From Caldifarciminota bacterium (GTDB lineage: Bacteria > Hydrothermota > Hydrothermia > B15-G9): DNA of 33,919 bases. Shown here one piece after another: positions 15,739-24,049 of the stretch; positions within the stretch are counted from its first letter, which is position 1, and every line of letters begins with the position of its first letter. The notes beneath the pieces were generated by a model that was not told where the DNA came from, did not search any database, and worked only from the letters and a program-made list of their open reading frames with translations. A program made the translations under genes and the position numbers. The stretch covers positions 1 through 33,919 of the forward strand of contig WGAI01000049.1 in assembly GCA_015489175.1 (NCBI GenBank). Direction: 5' to 3'.

Positions 15739-16464
15739 TTATGCGTCATCTATCTCGCTGTAAAGTCGGCTGAAGTATGCCTCAGCGTCGTCGGCGCTGC
15801 CGACCATAGCGATGCGCCCGTTTCTCATAATGACAATTCGGGTTCCGATGTCGTAAGCTTCTTCTCTGTCGTGTGTTACATAGATAAGTGTGAAGCCGAT
15901 ACGGTTCTGGAGCCTGATGATCTGGCGCCTTAACCTCAAATTTAGCTCAAAATCGAGGTTTGAGAGGGGTTCGTCCATGAGCAGGATACGAGGGTGGGAT
16001 ATGAGAGCCCTCGCGAGTGCAACACGCTGTTGTTGACCGCCGGACAGCCTTGTGGGTTTGACATAAGCAAATTCCTCCATACTGACGAGCGACAGCATTT
16101 CGGATATGCGGCGTTCACGCTCGGATCGCGGCACGCCCTTCGCTTTCAGCACAAATTCGAGATTGCCTTTGACCGTGAGATGCGGCCACAGGGCAAGGTC
16201 CTGAAACACCATGCCGATGTGGCGGCTTTCCGGTTGCATCAGGACTTTTCCGTCTGTCGAGGCGAGTTCGCCGTAAAGGTAAATGCTGCCTGAATAAGGC
16301 GCCATGAGTCCGGCCATCAGCCTCAAAACCGTTGTCTTGCCGCATCCGGATGGTCCCAACAGCACGACACGCTCGCCTTCATCAATGTGAAGTGTGAAGT
16401 CAACGACCGCCAACCTTTTCCCGTAACGCTTTGACACATTTTTAAGCTCGATAAAAGCCATCAT
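15739..16464 (-). CDS. fbpC: ABC transporter ATPase, ferric-iron type
   Basis: Cytoplasmic ATPase of a binding-protein-dependent importer. Walker A GPSGCGKTT at 37-45, Q-loop in GMVFQDLALWPHL, signature LSGGQQQR at 140-147, Walker B ILLMDEP at 160-166, and the switch His in LIYVTHDREEA. At 241 aa it ends soon after the NBD and lacks the C-terminal TOBE-type regulatory domain of classical FbpC (about 350 aa). I chose the ATG at 16464: GGAGG is directly upstream and the permease stop overlaps it. ATG at 16461 is one codon later and equally possible. It forms an operon with the permease and binding protein upstream. Substrate iron is inferred from the operon. Confidence 0.88.
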   Translation of the reverse strand: MMAFIELKNVSKRYGKRLAVVDFTLHIDEGERVVLLGPSGCGKTTVLRLMAGLMAPYSGSIYLYGELASTDGKVLMQPESRHIGMVFQDLALWPHLTVKGNLEFVLKAKGVPRSERERRISEMLSLVSMEEFAYVKPTRLSGGQQQRVALARALISHPRILLMDEPLSNLDFELNLRLRRQIIRLQNRIGFTLIYVTHDREEAYDIGTRIVIMRNGRIAMVGSADDAEAYFSRLYSEIDDA

Positions 16465-18044
16465 TTCCTCCGCAAGATGTGGACCGCTGCCCATCCCGTA
16501 CCCATCACAATGATAACTGCTGCAACCATCATCACCGAGAGCGCAGCGATGAGCTGCGGCGACCCGTTGGCCATCAAAGTGAATGTCCTGACAGTGAATG
16601 TGTCATGTCCGGGTGGATACACCATGATGGTGATGCCGAGATCGCGAAGACAGAAGATGAAGCCGACTATCCATGCGACAAGGATGCCCGGTTTAGAAAG
16701 TGGGACAACGACTTGCATGATGCGGTTCAGCCAGCTGACACCTGCCAATCTGGCCGATTCCTCCATCGACGGCGGTATCTGAACCAGCGTCGAGACTGTT
16801 ATTCGGCTTGTGAGAGCAGTGTATTTCGCAAGATAGCCCATCAGAATTATGACTGGCGTGGTGTATATGAGGTCTGTAGATGGCCTGTTCCACAGGCCTA
16901 TCAACCCAACCCCGATCACAGTGCCTGGAAGCGCAAACAGGAAGATACTCAGGAGATCAAGCGCTCTCCAAAGGCTAAATTCCCTTTTGTGTATGAAATA
17001 GCCTAACAGAAAACCTATCCCCACCAGCAGGGTGGCACCGATGATAGCATAGACAATGCTCCTTAAGAGGCTGTCATGCGCGATGCTTAGCGCTTCTCTG
17101 TATGCGTTCGGCGTCATTGAGCGCGTCACCAGCACAGTTAGCGGAAAAATCACCGTTGTGAATGCAAAGATGAGTATGACGATGAAGATCGGGTGCCTCC
17201 ATCTTTTCAATTCGATGCGCAGGAATCCGCTGTCCGATGCGGTTTTTAGACGATATGTCCTTTCCCGAGCGAATATCCATTCCAACGAGATCAGGATGGC
17301 CGTTATGACTGCGAGCGGCACAGCGGCGGCTGTCGCGGCTCCGAAATTGTAGAAGGCAGAAAACTGGGTAAAGCTCTCGACTGGAAAGACATCGTATCTG
17401 AGAAAAGACGGCACTCCGAACTCACCCATTGCCAGAAGGAACACGAGCATAGCGGCGAGGCTTATCCCCGGCAAAATCATGGGCACCGTTATGCGCGCAA
17501 GCACAGTCGTCCATCTCGAAAACAATCGCCCAACCTCCTCAAGCTCAGGGTTTATCGTCCCAAGATACGCCATGGTCAGCAGCATGACCACGGGCATGAA
17601 TGTGATTGTGAGGACGAAGGTGCTGCCTCCGAGCCCGAAATACAACTCCGATGTGATGTTCGACACAGCGCTTCCCACGAGTTTGGCGATAACCCCGTCC
17701 CTGCCGAGTATGTAGAACCATGACAACGCATTGATGTAAGGCGGGATTAGAAGCGGCAGCGTGAGGGTCACGGCAAGCGCTTTTCTGAATGGCAGATCCG
17801 TCTTAGCGAGCAATATGCCGAGCGGGATGCCGATCAAAGTCGATGAGATCGTTGTCAGCGTGGCAAGCGCGATGCTGTGTGCGAGTAGTGCCCATGTTCT
17901 GTCGGAAGACAGGAGCGAGATGTAGTAGCTCAGCGAGAGATGCCCGTCAATCCAAACACTGCGCCACAACATGTAGAGGATGGGCAGAAGTCCAGCAGCG
18001 GACAACACGGCCACAACCAACCAGAACGCTAGCCGTTTGCCCAT
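16461..18044 (-). CDS. fbpB: ABC transporter permease, fused two-half FbpB type
   Basis: Inner-membrane permease of about 527 aa with two homologous halves, each with about six membrane helices and an EAA loop (LEEVGRLFSRWTTVLARITVPMILPG in the first half, MEESARLAGVSWLNRIMQVVVPLSKPG in the second). Such a fused permease is typical of ferric iron (FbpB, SfuB, AfuB) and thiamine (ThiP) importers. The N-terminus carries a membrane helix (KRLAFWLVVAVLSAAGLLPILYML). The ATG at 18044 overlaps the binding-protein stop (TGATG), which suggests translational coupling; an in-frame GTG at 18059 is a less likely start. Next gene is the ATPase, also overlapping. Confidence 0.9.
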   Translation of the reverse strand: MGKRLAFWLVVAVLSAAGLLPILYMLWRSVWIDGHLSLSYYISLLSSDRTWALLAHSIALATLTTISSTLIGIPLGILLAKTDLPFRKALAVTLTLPLLIPPYINALSWFYILGRDGVIAKLVGSAVSNITSELYFGLGGSTFVLTITFMPVVMLLTMAYLGTINPELEEVGRLFSRWTTVLARITVPMILPGISLAAMLVFLLAMGEFGVPSFLRYDVFPVESFTQFSAFYNFGAATAAAVPLAVITAILISLEWIFARERTYRLKTASDSGFLRIELKRWRHPIFIVILIFAFTTVIFPLTVLVTRSMTPNAYREALSIAHDSLLRSIVYAIIGATLLVGIGFLLGYFIHKREFSLWRALDLLSIFLFALPGTVIGVGLIGLWNRPSTDLIYTTPVIILMGYLAKYTALTSRITVSTLVQIPPSMEESARLAGVSWLNRIMQVVVPLSKPGILVAWIVGFIFCLRDLGITIMVYPPGHDTFTVRTFTLMANGSPQLIAALSVMMVAAVIIVMGTGWAAVHILRRK

Positions 18045-19063
18045 CAATAGCCTACCCACTCCTTCAAAAATGGCTGAATTTCAACAAGTTTCTTTGCAAC
18101 AGCCGGGTAATCGATCTCCATCGTTTTGATCTGACTGATGTCCTTTAATTCTGGCGGCATCTCCACGCCGGGATGCAGAGGAATTTGGGCGCAATCGGCG
18201 AAGGCGAGTTTCCGTTCCGCCTCCTTTGAAAGCAGGTAATCTATCAGTTTTTTGCCGTTTGACGGATGAGGTGCGCCTTTGATGAGCATCACGGCATTGG
18301 GGAGCAACAGACATCCGATGCCATTTTCGCCCTGATCAGGAAATACCATTTTCACAGGCTGCCCCTGTCTCATGCGGTTGACGGCGTCATCGTTGTCCAC
18401 AAGGCTGAAATCGAATTCGCCTGATGCCACAAGGTCAGCGCTTTCACCGTTGCTGGTCGAGGTCTTAACGCCGTTCTCTTTCATGGCCTCCATGAACTTC
18501 TTTGCGCTGTCATCGCCCCAGAGGACGAAAAGGGCTGCTATATGGACGGTGGTAGTGCCAAACAGCGGGTTGGCAATAACGGCTTTGCCCTTCCATTGCG
18601 GATCTACGAATGCCATGATGGATGATGGCATATCATGCACTCTGGTATTCACAATCAGGACGCGTGCACGGGCGGAAAAGCCTGTCCAGTATCCCTGAGG
18701 ATCCTTAAATACATCGGGTATCCCGTCAGCATTGGGCGAAATGTAAGGAGTTGTTATGCCTTTCTGCTTCAAGACCTCTGCCCTGATCGGCTCGTTTGCC
18801 CAATAGACATCGGCCTGAGGGTTGTCTTTTTCGGCGATCAGTCGGTTCATTACTCCGGTGCTTTTAGCCTCCTCGGTATCGTAGATGGCTTTGACCTTTA
18901 TGCCTGTCTCACGCTCGAAATCCCTGAGTATGGGCTCCGAGAAAACCCTATCCTCTGAGACATACACGACGACCACATTTTCGCCACGCCCGCCGTAGAA
19001 ACGCCAGAGCAAAAATGCACCAACCACGACGACCAGAATCAGAACCCATATCCATTTTTTCAT
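18044..19063 (-). CDS. fbpA: Iron-type periplasmic binding protein of an ABC importer
   Basis: Captures the substrate outside the inner membrane. An N-terminal hydrophobic segment (KKWIWVLILVVVVGAFLLWRF) is not followed by an obvious cleavage site or lipobox Cys, so the protein may stay membrane-anchored. The rest is a periplasmic-binding-protein fold of the family 1 extracellular type: VVYVSEDRVFSEPILRDFERETGIKVKAIYDTEEAKS, NPQADVYWANEP, YWTGFSARARVLIVNT, DFSLVDNDDAVNRM. The Tyr residues expected for ferric ion ligation in FbpA (paired Tyr in the C-terminal half) are not clearly seen here, so iron is likely but not proven; thiamine or phosphonate binding would also fit the fold. It overlaps the upstream lipoprotein gene (ATGA at 19063-19060). 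Confidence 0.82.
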   Translation of the reverse strand: MKKWIWVLILVVVVGAFLLWRFYGGRGENVVVVYVSEDRVFSEPILRDFERETGIKVKAIYDTEEAKSTGVMNRLIAEKDNPQADVYWANEPIRAEVLKQKGITTPYISPNADGIPDVFKDPQGYWTGFSARARVLIVNTRVHDMPSSIMAFVDPQWKGKAVIANPLFGTTTVHIAALFVLWGDDSAKKFMEAMKENGVKTSTSNGESADLVASGEFDFSLVDNDDAVNRMRQGQPVKMVFPDQGENGIGCLLLPNAVMLIKGAPHPSNGKKLIDYLLSKEAERKLAFADCAQIPLHPGVEMPPELKDISQIKTMEIDYPAVAKKLVEIQPFLKEWVGY

Positions 19064-19839
19064 TGGTCTGCCTCCGATGAGTCGAATTTCGCAACCTCAA
19101 GTTTGACTGTGAAACCGTCGAACTCCGTCACGGCATCCGCCTTTGTCCACAATCCAACTCCTCCTTGCATCGGGAAATGGTCATCTGTGCCTTCCAGCAG
19201 CTTCTGACCGTTGAGATAGCACTCGAACCTGTTTCCACGCTGCACGATTTTGAGAGTATGCCATTGATCGGCAGGGAGTTTCACATTTGCGGTAGCCAGC
19301 ATTTTACGATGGCCGTCTTTGACATAATACATGCGGAAATTATCTTCAAGTGGATTGAACCGTGCAACATAGTAGTTGCCGTTATCCTGAACACGCCACA
19401 TAATGCCTCCGCCCTGATCGATGCGGCCTGTTAGGGCTTTAAGTTTCACCTCGATCTCGCCGTCCTGAAACGGCACCGAATCCGTCCAGCACAGATTGAA
19501 TGTGCCGGCTGACCTATGGTTGGGATGCGACATGGCCAACACTTTGCTGCCGTTCGGAGCGGTTGTGTCTTCAACGACCTGCCATGTCGGCAGAGGCTTG
19601 CCCGGCCCTGTGACGCCGATCACCCAGCCATGAGGCAGTTCGCCGATTGGCACATCCTCGAAATCCCATGAAAACACATCGTTCCGTTCATCAGAAAGGG
19701 AAACCTTTTGTGCGGTGTCCGGGACTGCGTTCTGCGAGGCCGCCTCCTGTTTCCCACCTTTCGATTTGCATCCCTCTGCGACCCATAAGACTGCACCCAC
19801 CAGAATTACAATTGCGATTATGCGTTTAAGACCATTCAT
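19060..19839 (-). CDS. Lipoprotein with concanavalin A-like (DUF1080/LamG type) domain
   Basis: First gene of the importer operon. Residues 1-24 form a lipoprotein signal (IAIVILVGAVLWVAEGC, lipobox VAEGC), then a disordered linker (KSKGGKQEAASQNAVPDTAQ). From about residue 55 comes a beta-sandwich: FSWDFEDVPIGELPHGWVI, GEIEVKLKALTGRIDQGGGIMWRV, NYYVARFNPLEDNFRMYYV, LPADQWHTLKIVQRGNRFECYLNGQKLLEGTD, GGVGLWTKADAVTEFDGFTV. This is the pattern of DUF1080 / 3-keto-glycoside hydrolase-like and LamG folds, used for glycan binding or cleavage. I see no definite catalytic set. AGGAGG lies 6 bases before the ATG. Its coupling to fbpA is unusual and suggests it helps capture the ligand or a carrier of it. 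Confidence 0.78.
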   Translation of the reverse strand: MNGLKRIIAIVILVGAVLWVAEGCKSKGGKQEAASQNAVPDTAQKVSLSDERNDVFSWDFEDVPIGELPHGWVIGVTGPGKPLPTWQVVEDTTAPNGSKVLAMSHPNHRSAGTFNLCWTDSVPFQDGEIEVKLKALTGRIDQGGGIMWRVQDNGNYYVARFNPLEDNFRMYYVKDGHRKMLATANVKLPADQWHTLKIVQRGNRFECYLNGQKLLEGTDDHFPMQGGVGLWTKADAVTEFDGFTVKLEVAKFDSSEADQ

Positions 19840-19891
19840 GACATCCTCCTTGAGTGCATAATTATACCTTCAAATCAAAACGGAGGTCGCA

Positions 19892-20923
19892 ATGAGTGAG
19901 CTCAGGTCGATAGAATGGGACGGCAGATGCGCCGTGATAATCAATCAGGCTAAGTTGCCCGGCCTTTTTGAAAGGGTCAGATTATGCGGGCTCAACGAGT
20001 TCGAGGACGCCATAAAGTCGATGAAGGTGCGAGGCGCGCCACTAATCGGCATAACGGCCGCTTATGGAGTCGTTGCCCACATCAAATCGTCGGCCGTGCA
20101 GTCGTTCGATGACCTGAAGATGGAGGTGGAGCGCGCGGTTGAGGTGCTGAGGCGAACCCGTCCGACGGCCGTAAACCTGTTCAAGGCTCTGGAACGCATA
20201 AAAAACTCGCTCGAAGAAGGGCTTACAGTCGAGGAAAACATCAGGAAGTTAGAGAAGATCGCCATCGAAATCGACCGTGAAGAGGAGGAGATGTGCAGGT
20301 TGATGGGGCAAAACGGCGCAGAGGTGATAAAAAAGGCGGACGCGCGGGTTATGACCATCTGCAATACGGGATTCCTTGCAACAAGCGGCATAGGCACAGC
20401 TCTCGGCGTGATTTACACCGCAAACGAGATGGGCATGATAAAGGAAGTCTATGCGCTCGAGACGCGTCCGGTTCTTCAGGGTGCAAGGTTGACGATGTGG
20501 GAGCTAACTCAGAAAGGAATCCCGTCATACCTCATAACCGACAATGCGGCGGCAATTGTAATGGAGAGGATCGGCATCGATTACATCTTCGTTGGGGCGG
20601 ATAGGATTGCTATTAACGGCGACACGGCCAACAAGATAGGCACATTCATGCTGGCGATCATAGCCAGAAGGTTCGGCGTTCCGTTCTATGTAGTAGCTCC
20701 GAGCTCAACGATCGATCCGAATTGCCCTGATGGTCAGCACATCCCGATTGAGATGCGTGACAAAGAGGAGGTTCTGAATGTGTTCGGGTGCCAGATTGCG
20801 CCACGCGATGCTAATGCGCTCAACTACGCCTTCGATGTGACGCCATCTGAGCTCATAACCGGAATAATAACCGAGAGAGGGGTTTTCAAGCCGCACGAGA
20901 TCAAAAAAGCTATCTCAGATTGA
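19892..20923 (+). CDS. mtnA: Methylthioribose-1-phosphate isomerase
   Basis: Converts 5-methylthioribose 1-phosphate to the ribulose form in methionine salvage. N-terminal segment RSIEWDGRCAVIINQAKLP and MKVRGAPLIGITAAYGVV are typical. The catalytic pair is C157 (TICNTGFLATSGIGTALG) and D237 (FVGADRIAINGD), both present, as is NKIGTFMLAIIARRFGVPFYVVAPSSTID. Length (343 aa) is normal. This family is related to eIF2B-alpha, but the TICN.G.LAT motif points to MtnA. GGAGG lies 5 bases before the ATG. It is alone on the plus strand, divergent from the lipoprotein gene and overlapping the end of ubiA by 14 bases tail to tail. Other salvage genes are not nearby. Confidence 0.94.
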   Translation: MSELRSIEWDGRCAVIINQAKLPGLFERVRLCGLNEFEDAIKSMKVRGAPLIGITAAYGVVAHIKSSAVQSFDDLKMEVERAVEVLRRTRPTAVNLFKALERIKNSLEEGLTVEENIRKLEKIAIEIDREEEEMCRLMGQNGAEVIKKADARVMTICNTGFLATSGIGTALGVIYTANEMGMIKEVYALETRPVLQGARLTMWELTQKGIPSYLITDNAAAIVMERIGIDYIFVGADRIAINGDTANKIGTFMLAIIARRFGVPFYVVAPSSTIDPNCPDGQHIPIEMRDKEEVLNVFGCQIAPRDANALNYAFDVTPSELITGIITERGVFKPHEIKKAISD

Positions 20924-21737
20924 CGATTGCCAGCAGCGTCATCAACATGGCAAGTTTGAGCCTGTTTTGAGCATGATTGACCCTGTGCCTGTCGTCATCC
21001 GGCCTAAGCGTGAATGTTCCTGACAGCACGAGATAATCGGTTATCGCCATAAACAGCGTGTAGAGCACCGTTCCGGCTTTGAAGTTGAAAAGAGGAAGAA
21101 GTGAAAGCAGAGCAAACGCGAGCCCGAACGTCCTTGCGATCCATATCGATGCGGACGGCCCAAGAAGCGTCGGCAGCGAGCTGCGCCCTGCCGCTCTGTC
21201 GCCCTCGATGTCTTCGATGTCTTTGATGATCTCACGCGCCATGTTCAGGAAAAAGGCAAGCCCTGCTGGAAAGAGCATGTATTTGAAGCCATCGACAGAC
21301 GCACCTGCGATCAAGAATGCCATCGATGTGGAGACAGAAACGGCGATGTTGCCGAGTAACGGAACGCCGCGAAGCCATAGGTCATACAGAACCACGATGA
21401 AAATGGTCACAAGAACGAGTATGAACGATAACAGGTTAAGGTTGAACGCAAGAATGATGGCTATCGAGAACAGGACGATGCTCAATTTCAAAGCGTCGTT
21501 TCTTGTCATGCGTCTTGACGGGATTGGCCTATCGGGATGTGCGATGAGATCCACTTCGGCGTCTGCCCAATCGTTCAGGACATTGCCCGCAGCACAAATC
21601 AGCGGCACAACAATTAACACCCATGTGTTCCATGAGCCGAGAATTATGAAACTGACCGCCACAACCAGCAGGGTTATCAAAACATTGAGTGGCCTTACTA
21701 TCTCAAAATACACCCCGGGTTTACCTGCAAAATCCAT
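20910..21737 (-). CDS. UbiA-family prenyltransferase (geranylgeranylglycerol-phosphate-synthase-like)
   Basis: Polytopic membrane enzyme of about 275 aa that transfers a prenyl chain to an acceptor. First Asp-rich motif NDWADAEVD at 55-63, second motif DIEDIEGD followed by RAAGRSSLPTLLG, with about eight membrane helices. The motif style (NDWADAEVD..AHPDRPIPS) is like archaeal digeranylgeranylglyceryl phosphate synthase and related bacterial enzymes, but the acceptor (menaquinone, glycerol phosphate or other) cannot be decided. I chose the ATG at 21737: GGGAG is 8 bases upstream and the preceding gene stops at 21752; the frame continues upstream to 21830 only through that gene. It ends 14 bases inside mtnA, convergent. 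Confidence 0.88.
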   Translation of the reverse strand: MDFAGKPGVYFEIVRPLNVLITLLVVAVSFIILGSWNTWVLIVVPLICAAGNVLNDWADAEVDLIAHPDRPIPSRRMTRNDALKLSIVLFSIAIILAFNLNLLSFILVLVTIFIVVLYDLWLRGVPLLGNIAVSVSTSMAFLIAGASVDGFKYMLFPAGLAFFLNMAREIIKDIEDIEGDRAAGRSSLPTLLGPSASIWIARTFGLAFALLSLLPLFNFKAGTVLYTLFMAITDYLVLSGTFTLRPDDDRHRVNHAQNRLKLAMLMTLLAIVNLR

Positions 21738-21751
21738 AAAATCTCCCTTTA

Positions 21752-22000
21752 TCAGACAAAACTGAACCGAATTACGCTGAAGTATGCCGCAAATGCTGAG
21801 ACCAGAATCACCAGCAGAATTTGGAGCCATGCGTATTTTTCAGGGATGATGAGGTCCAGCCCCCACACGACGAAAAGAAGAGGCCAGCTGTTCAGGAACG
21901 CTTTGAGCTGGAACCTGTTGAGGAACCCAAGGTTGTAAGCAAGCAGATAAACGCCGACAAATATCGTTACAATACCCCAGCTTATCCTTCCTTTATGCAT
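21752..22000 (-). CDS. Small membrane protein, LiaF/DUF5668-like
   Basis: 82 residues with three hydrophobic segments: GIVTIFVGVYLLAYNLGFL, SWPLLFVVWGLDLII and LQILLVILVSAFAAYFSVI. The pattern SWGIVTIFVGVYLLAYNLGFLN..SWPLLFVVWGLDLII is that of the N-terminal membrane region of LiaF/LiaI-type cell-envelope stress proteins. AGGAGG lies 9 bases before the ATG; the start overlaps the pspC gene end by 8 bases. It is probably co-expressed with PspC and senses or tunes membrane stress. Confidence 0.72.
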   Translation of the reverse strand: MHKGRISWGIVTIFVGVYLLAYNLGFLNRFQLKAFLNSWPLLFVVWGLDLIIPEKYAWLQILLVILVSAFAAYFSVIRFSFV

Positions 22001-22433
22001 TTTTCTCGCCTCCTGATGCTATGAGGTAAATCCCAACGGCGATGAGTATCAGTGGCCACAACACATCCCATGTCAACCATGCGATGTAGTTGTCTAACAG
22101 GAAGATGATGCCAAGCACGACAAGGATAACACCTGCCCAAAAACGCGAATTAGAGCTCCAATCGTGCCCCACAACCCGCTGATCTTCGGGCAATTCCTGC
22201 TCTTCTCCCTCCTCCACAACAACTTGATTGCCTGAGCCTTTATGACGCGGCTCAAGTGGCATCACAAGCCATGCAACGATGTAGAACAGGAATCCGATGC
22301 CGTGTGCAAACGCCAGCAAAACCATGATAAGGCGAACAAGTGCCGGATCGACATCAAAATACTTTGCCAGCCCGGCACAAACGCCGGCTATCACTCTATC
22401 ATCTCTTGCCCTGTAAAGTCGTTTGTTCTTCAT
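21993..22433 (-). CDS. PspC domain protein with C-terminal LiaF-like segments
   Basis: Inner-membrane protein of the phage-shock/envelope-stress group. Residues 1 to about 62 are a PspC domain: KNKRLYRARDDRVIAGVCAGLAKYFDVDPALVRLIMVLLAFAHGIGFLFYIVAWLVMP. A charged linker rich in Glu follows, then two membrane segments (FWAGVILVVLGIIFLLDNYIAWL and VLWPLILIAVGIYLIASGG) of the LiaF/DUF5668 type. The C-terminal part resembles the next gene product, which suggests duplication. No PspA or other Psp gene is nearby. There is no clear ribosome site before the ATG, and a TAAAAT box sits a few bases upstream. First gene of a three-gene run ending in ubiA. Confidence 0.85.
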   Translation of the reverse strand: MKNKRLYRARDDRVIAGVCAGLAKYFDVDPALVRLIMVLLAFAHGIGFLFYIVAWLVMPLEPRHKGSGNQVVVEEGEEQELPEDQRVVGHDWSSNSRFWAGVILVVLGIIFLLDNYIAWLTWDVLWPLILIAVGIYLIASGGEKNA

Positions 22434-22909
22434 GCCATTTTAGATAAGGCAATAACTGAAATAATGCAACAAAATGTCACTGTCTGCCGTTTCGTTCGTT
22501 TAAAACCTTCCATACAGGGGCAGCGAAAGCAGCGAGGTGTCACAAAAGGTATGCGGATTGGAAAGACCACAAATTTAAGAAAATTAAAATGGTTACCCCC
22601 AATCCCCAATGCAAAAAGAATTTACTTCCAGACCCCATGAGGAAGAAGATCTAACTTATTAGAGGAGGGCTGAGGCTGTTCAAAAAACGGCCTTACCCCG
22701 AATTTGACGGCCATCAGCTGGTGTAAAGGTAAAGAATAGTTACTTTTTCGCCCCACTGCGTCTTTTGAAGGTAATGGTCAGGGATAGCTTTGAAATGTGG
22801 ATCGAGTGGCGAGTGTTCTTTCCTTCTTATCCCCATTGTTTCTCCCTCCTCTTTTTTATTTTACACAATTTTTCGCTATACCCCTCACATCTATGCGAAG
22901 CGAGAAGAC
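22434..22909. other. Divergent intergenic region, no gene recognised
   Basis: About 475 bases between pspC (leftward) and the small open frame at 22910. It is AT-rich with no recognisable protein, RNA or repeat-spacer array. Plus-strand frames here are short and lack ribosome sites. Confidence 0.5.
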
Positions 22910-23071
22910 ATGGCGAGGAAGGAGGCTCTTGCCAGAATGATATTGTGGAGCATTTACATATTTAGAGAGATTGAGAAATGGGGATATTTTTTCTTTTTGC
23001 CTTTTCTTGCTTTATTTACTAAAAAGTATCAAAAACAGGCTCAAGTGATTGGAGAGAGAATGAGGTATTGA
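22910..23071 (+). CDS. Possible small membrane protein, 53 aa
   Basis: I do not recognise the family. A 53-codon frame reads MARKEALARMILWSIYIFREIEKWGYFFFLPFLALF, then a Lys/Gln-rich tail ending RMRY. One membrane helix (YFFFLPFLALF) flanked by basic residues is plausible for a small membrane peptide. The ribosome site before the first ATG is weak (GAGAAG); an AGGAGG sits 11 bases before the internal ATG at 22937, which would give 44 aa. The frame extends upstream to 22790 but the extra part is low-complexity. It lies upstream of glyQ. Only moderately likely to be real. Confidence 0.35.
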   Translation: MARKEALARMILWSIYIFREIEKWGYFFFLPFLALFTKKYQKQAQVIGERMRY

Positions 23072-23152
23072 GGGGCAGGTATGCTACCATGGATCACACA
23101 TGGCAATTTTTTCATTAAAAAATGTCATTTTTCTAACACCCTTTCCTCGATA

Positions 23153-23181
23153 TTGAGCTAAAAGGGAACTCAATTTATACT
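23153..23181 (+). promoter_or_regulatory. Promoter of glyQ, predicted leaderless start
   Basis: TTGAGC (23153-23158), 17-base spacer, TATACT (23176-23181). The ATG of glyQ begins 8 bases after the -10, at the place where transcription should start, and no ribosome site lies between. Confidence 0.55.
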
Positions 23182-23188
23182 CAAAACC

Positions 23189-24049
23189 ATGTTGACCTTC
23201 GGAGAACTTATCTTAAGACTTCAACGATATTGGGCTGATCAGGGCTGCGTGATCCTGCAGCCTTACAATTCAGAGGTTGGAGCAGGGACATTCAACCCAG
23301 CGACCTTTTTGCGTGTTCTTGGTCCCCTGCCCTGGAAAGCTGCCTATGTAGAGCCTTCAAGACGGCCGAAAGACGGGCGATACGCCGAAAACCCCAATCG
23401 CGTCCAGCAGTTCCATCAGTATCAGGTTATCCTGAAACCAGCCCCTGAAAATGTGCAGGAGATATACCTCAACTCATTGAAAGTGCTCGGTATAGACATC
23501 GAAAAGCACGATATACGGTTTGTCGAAGATGACTGGGAATCGCCGACACTCGGAGCGTGGGGGCTCGGCTGGGAGGTGTGGCTGGACGGCCTTGAGATCA
23601 CACAGTTTACATATTTCCAGCAGACAGGTGGTGTGGATCTTGACCTCATTCCAGCCGAAATCACATACGGCCTCGAACGAATAGCGATGTATGTGCAGGA
23701 TGTTGACTCCATTTTCGACATCGTATGGGCAGAAGGAATCACATGGGGCGACATCTACCGTCAATTTGAGTATGAGTTCTCGGTTTATAATTACGAGGAG
23801 GCCGATGTTAACTTCTACTTCGAGCTTTTCAAAAAATATGAGGAAGAAGCGCACAGGCTGTTGGACAAAGGCCTCCTGTATCCGGGATACGACTTCGTCA
23901 TAAAGCAATCCCATGCCTTCAACATCTTGGACGCGCGTGGCGCGCTGTCGGTGTCAGAAAGGGCTGCCTACATTGGAAGGGTGCGTCGCACCGCAAGAAA
24001 GGCAGCGCTCCTATTTGTCAAACAATTCCGCGAGGAGGATGCACAATGA
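23189..24049 (+). CDS. glyQ: Glycyl-tRNA synthetase alpha subunit
   Basis: Class II synthetase subunit that carries the catalytic core of the alpha2beta2 enzyme. Nearly every stretch is family-typical: [120 protein letters not shown] and [17 protein letters not shown]. Length (286 aa) is normal. The beta subunit gene glyS usually follows directly, but here pyrR follows with an ATGA overlap, so glyS must be elsewhere. No ribosome site is seen; the promoter places the start at the ATG. Confidence 0.96.
   Translation: MLTFGELILRLQRYWADQGCVILQPYNSEVGAGTFNPATFLRVLGPLPWKAAYVEPSRRPKDGRYAENPNRVQQFHQYQVILKPAPENVQEIYLNSLKVLGIDIEKHDIRFVEDDWESPTLGAWGLGWEVWLDGLEITQFTYFQQTGGVDLDLIPAEITYGLERIAMYVQDVDSIFDIVWAEGITWGDIYRQFEYEFSVYNYEEADVNFYFELFKKYEEEAHRLLDKGLLYPGYDFVIKQSHAFNILDARGALSVSERAAYIGRVRRTARKAALLFVKQFREEDAQ

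Noticed and set aside
22500-22640. GGTTACC stretch resembling the IS left-end motif
   Set aside because: Only a short match (TTAAAATGGTTACC) without the conserved second block or transposase start.
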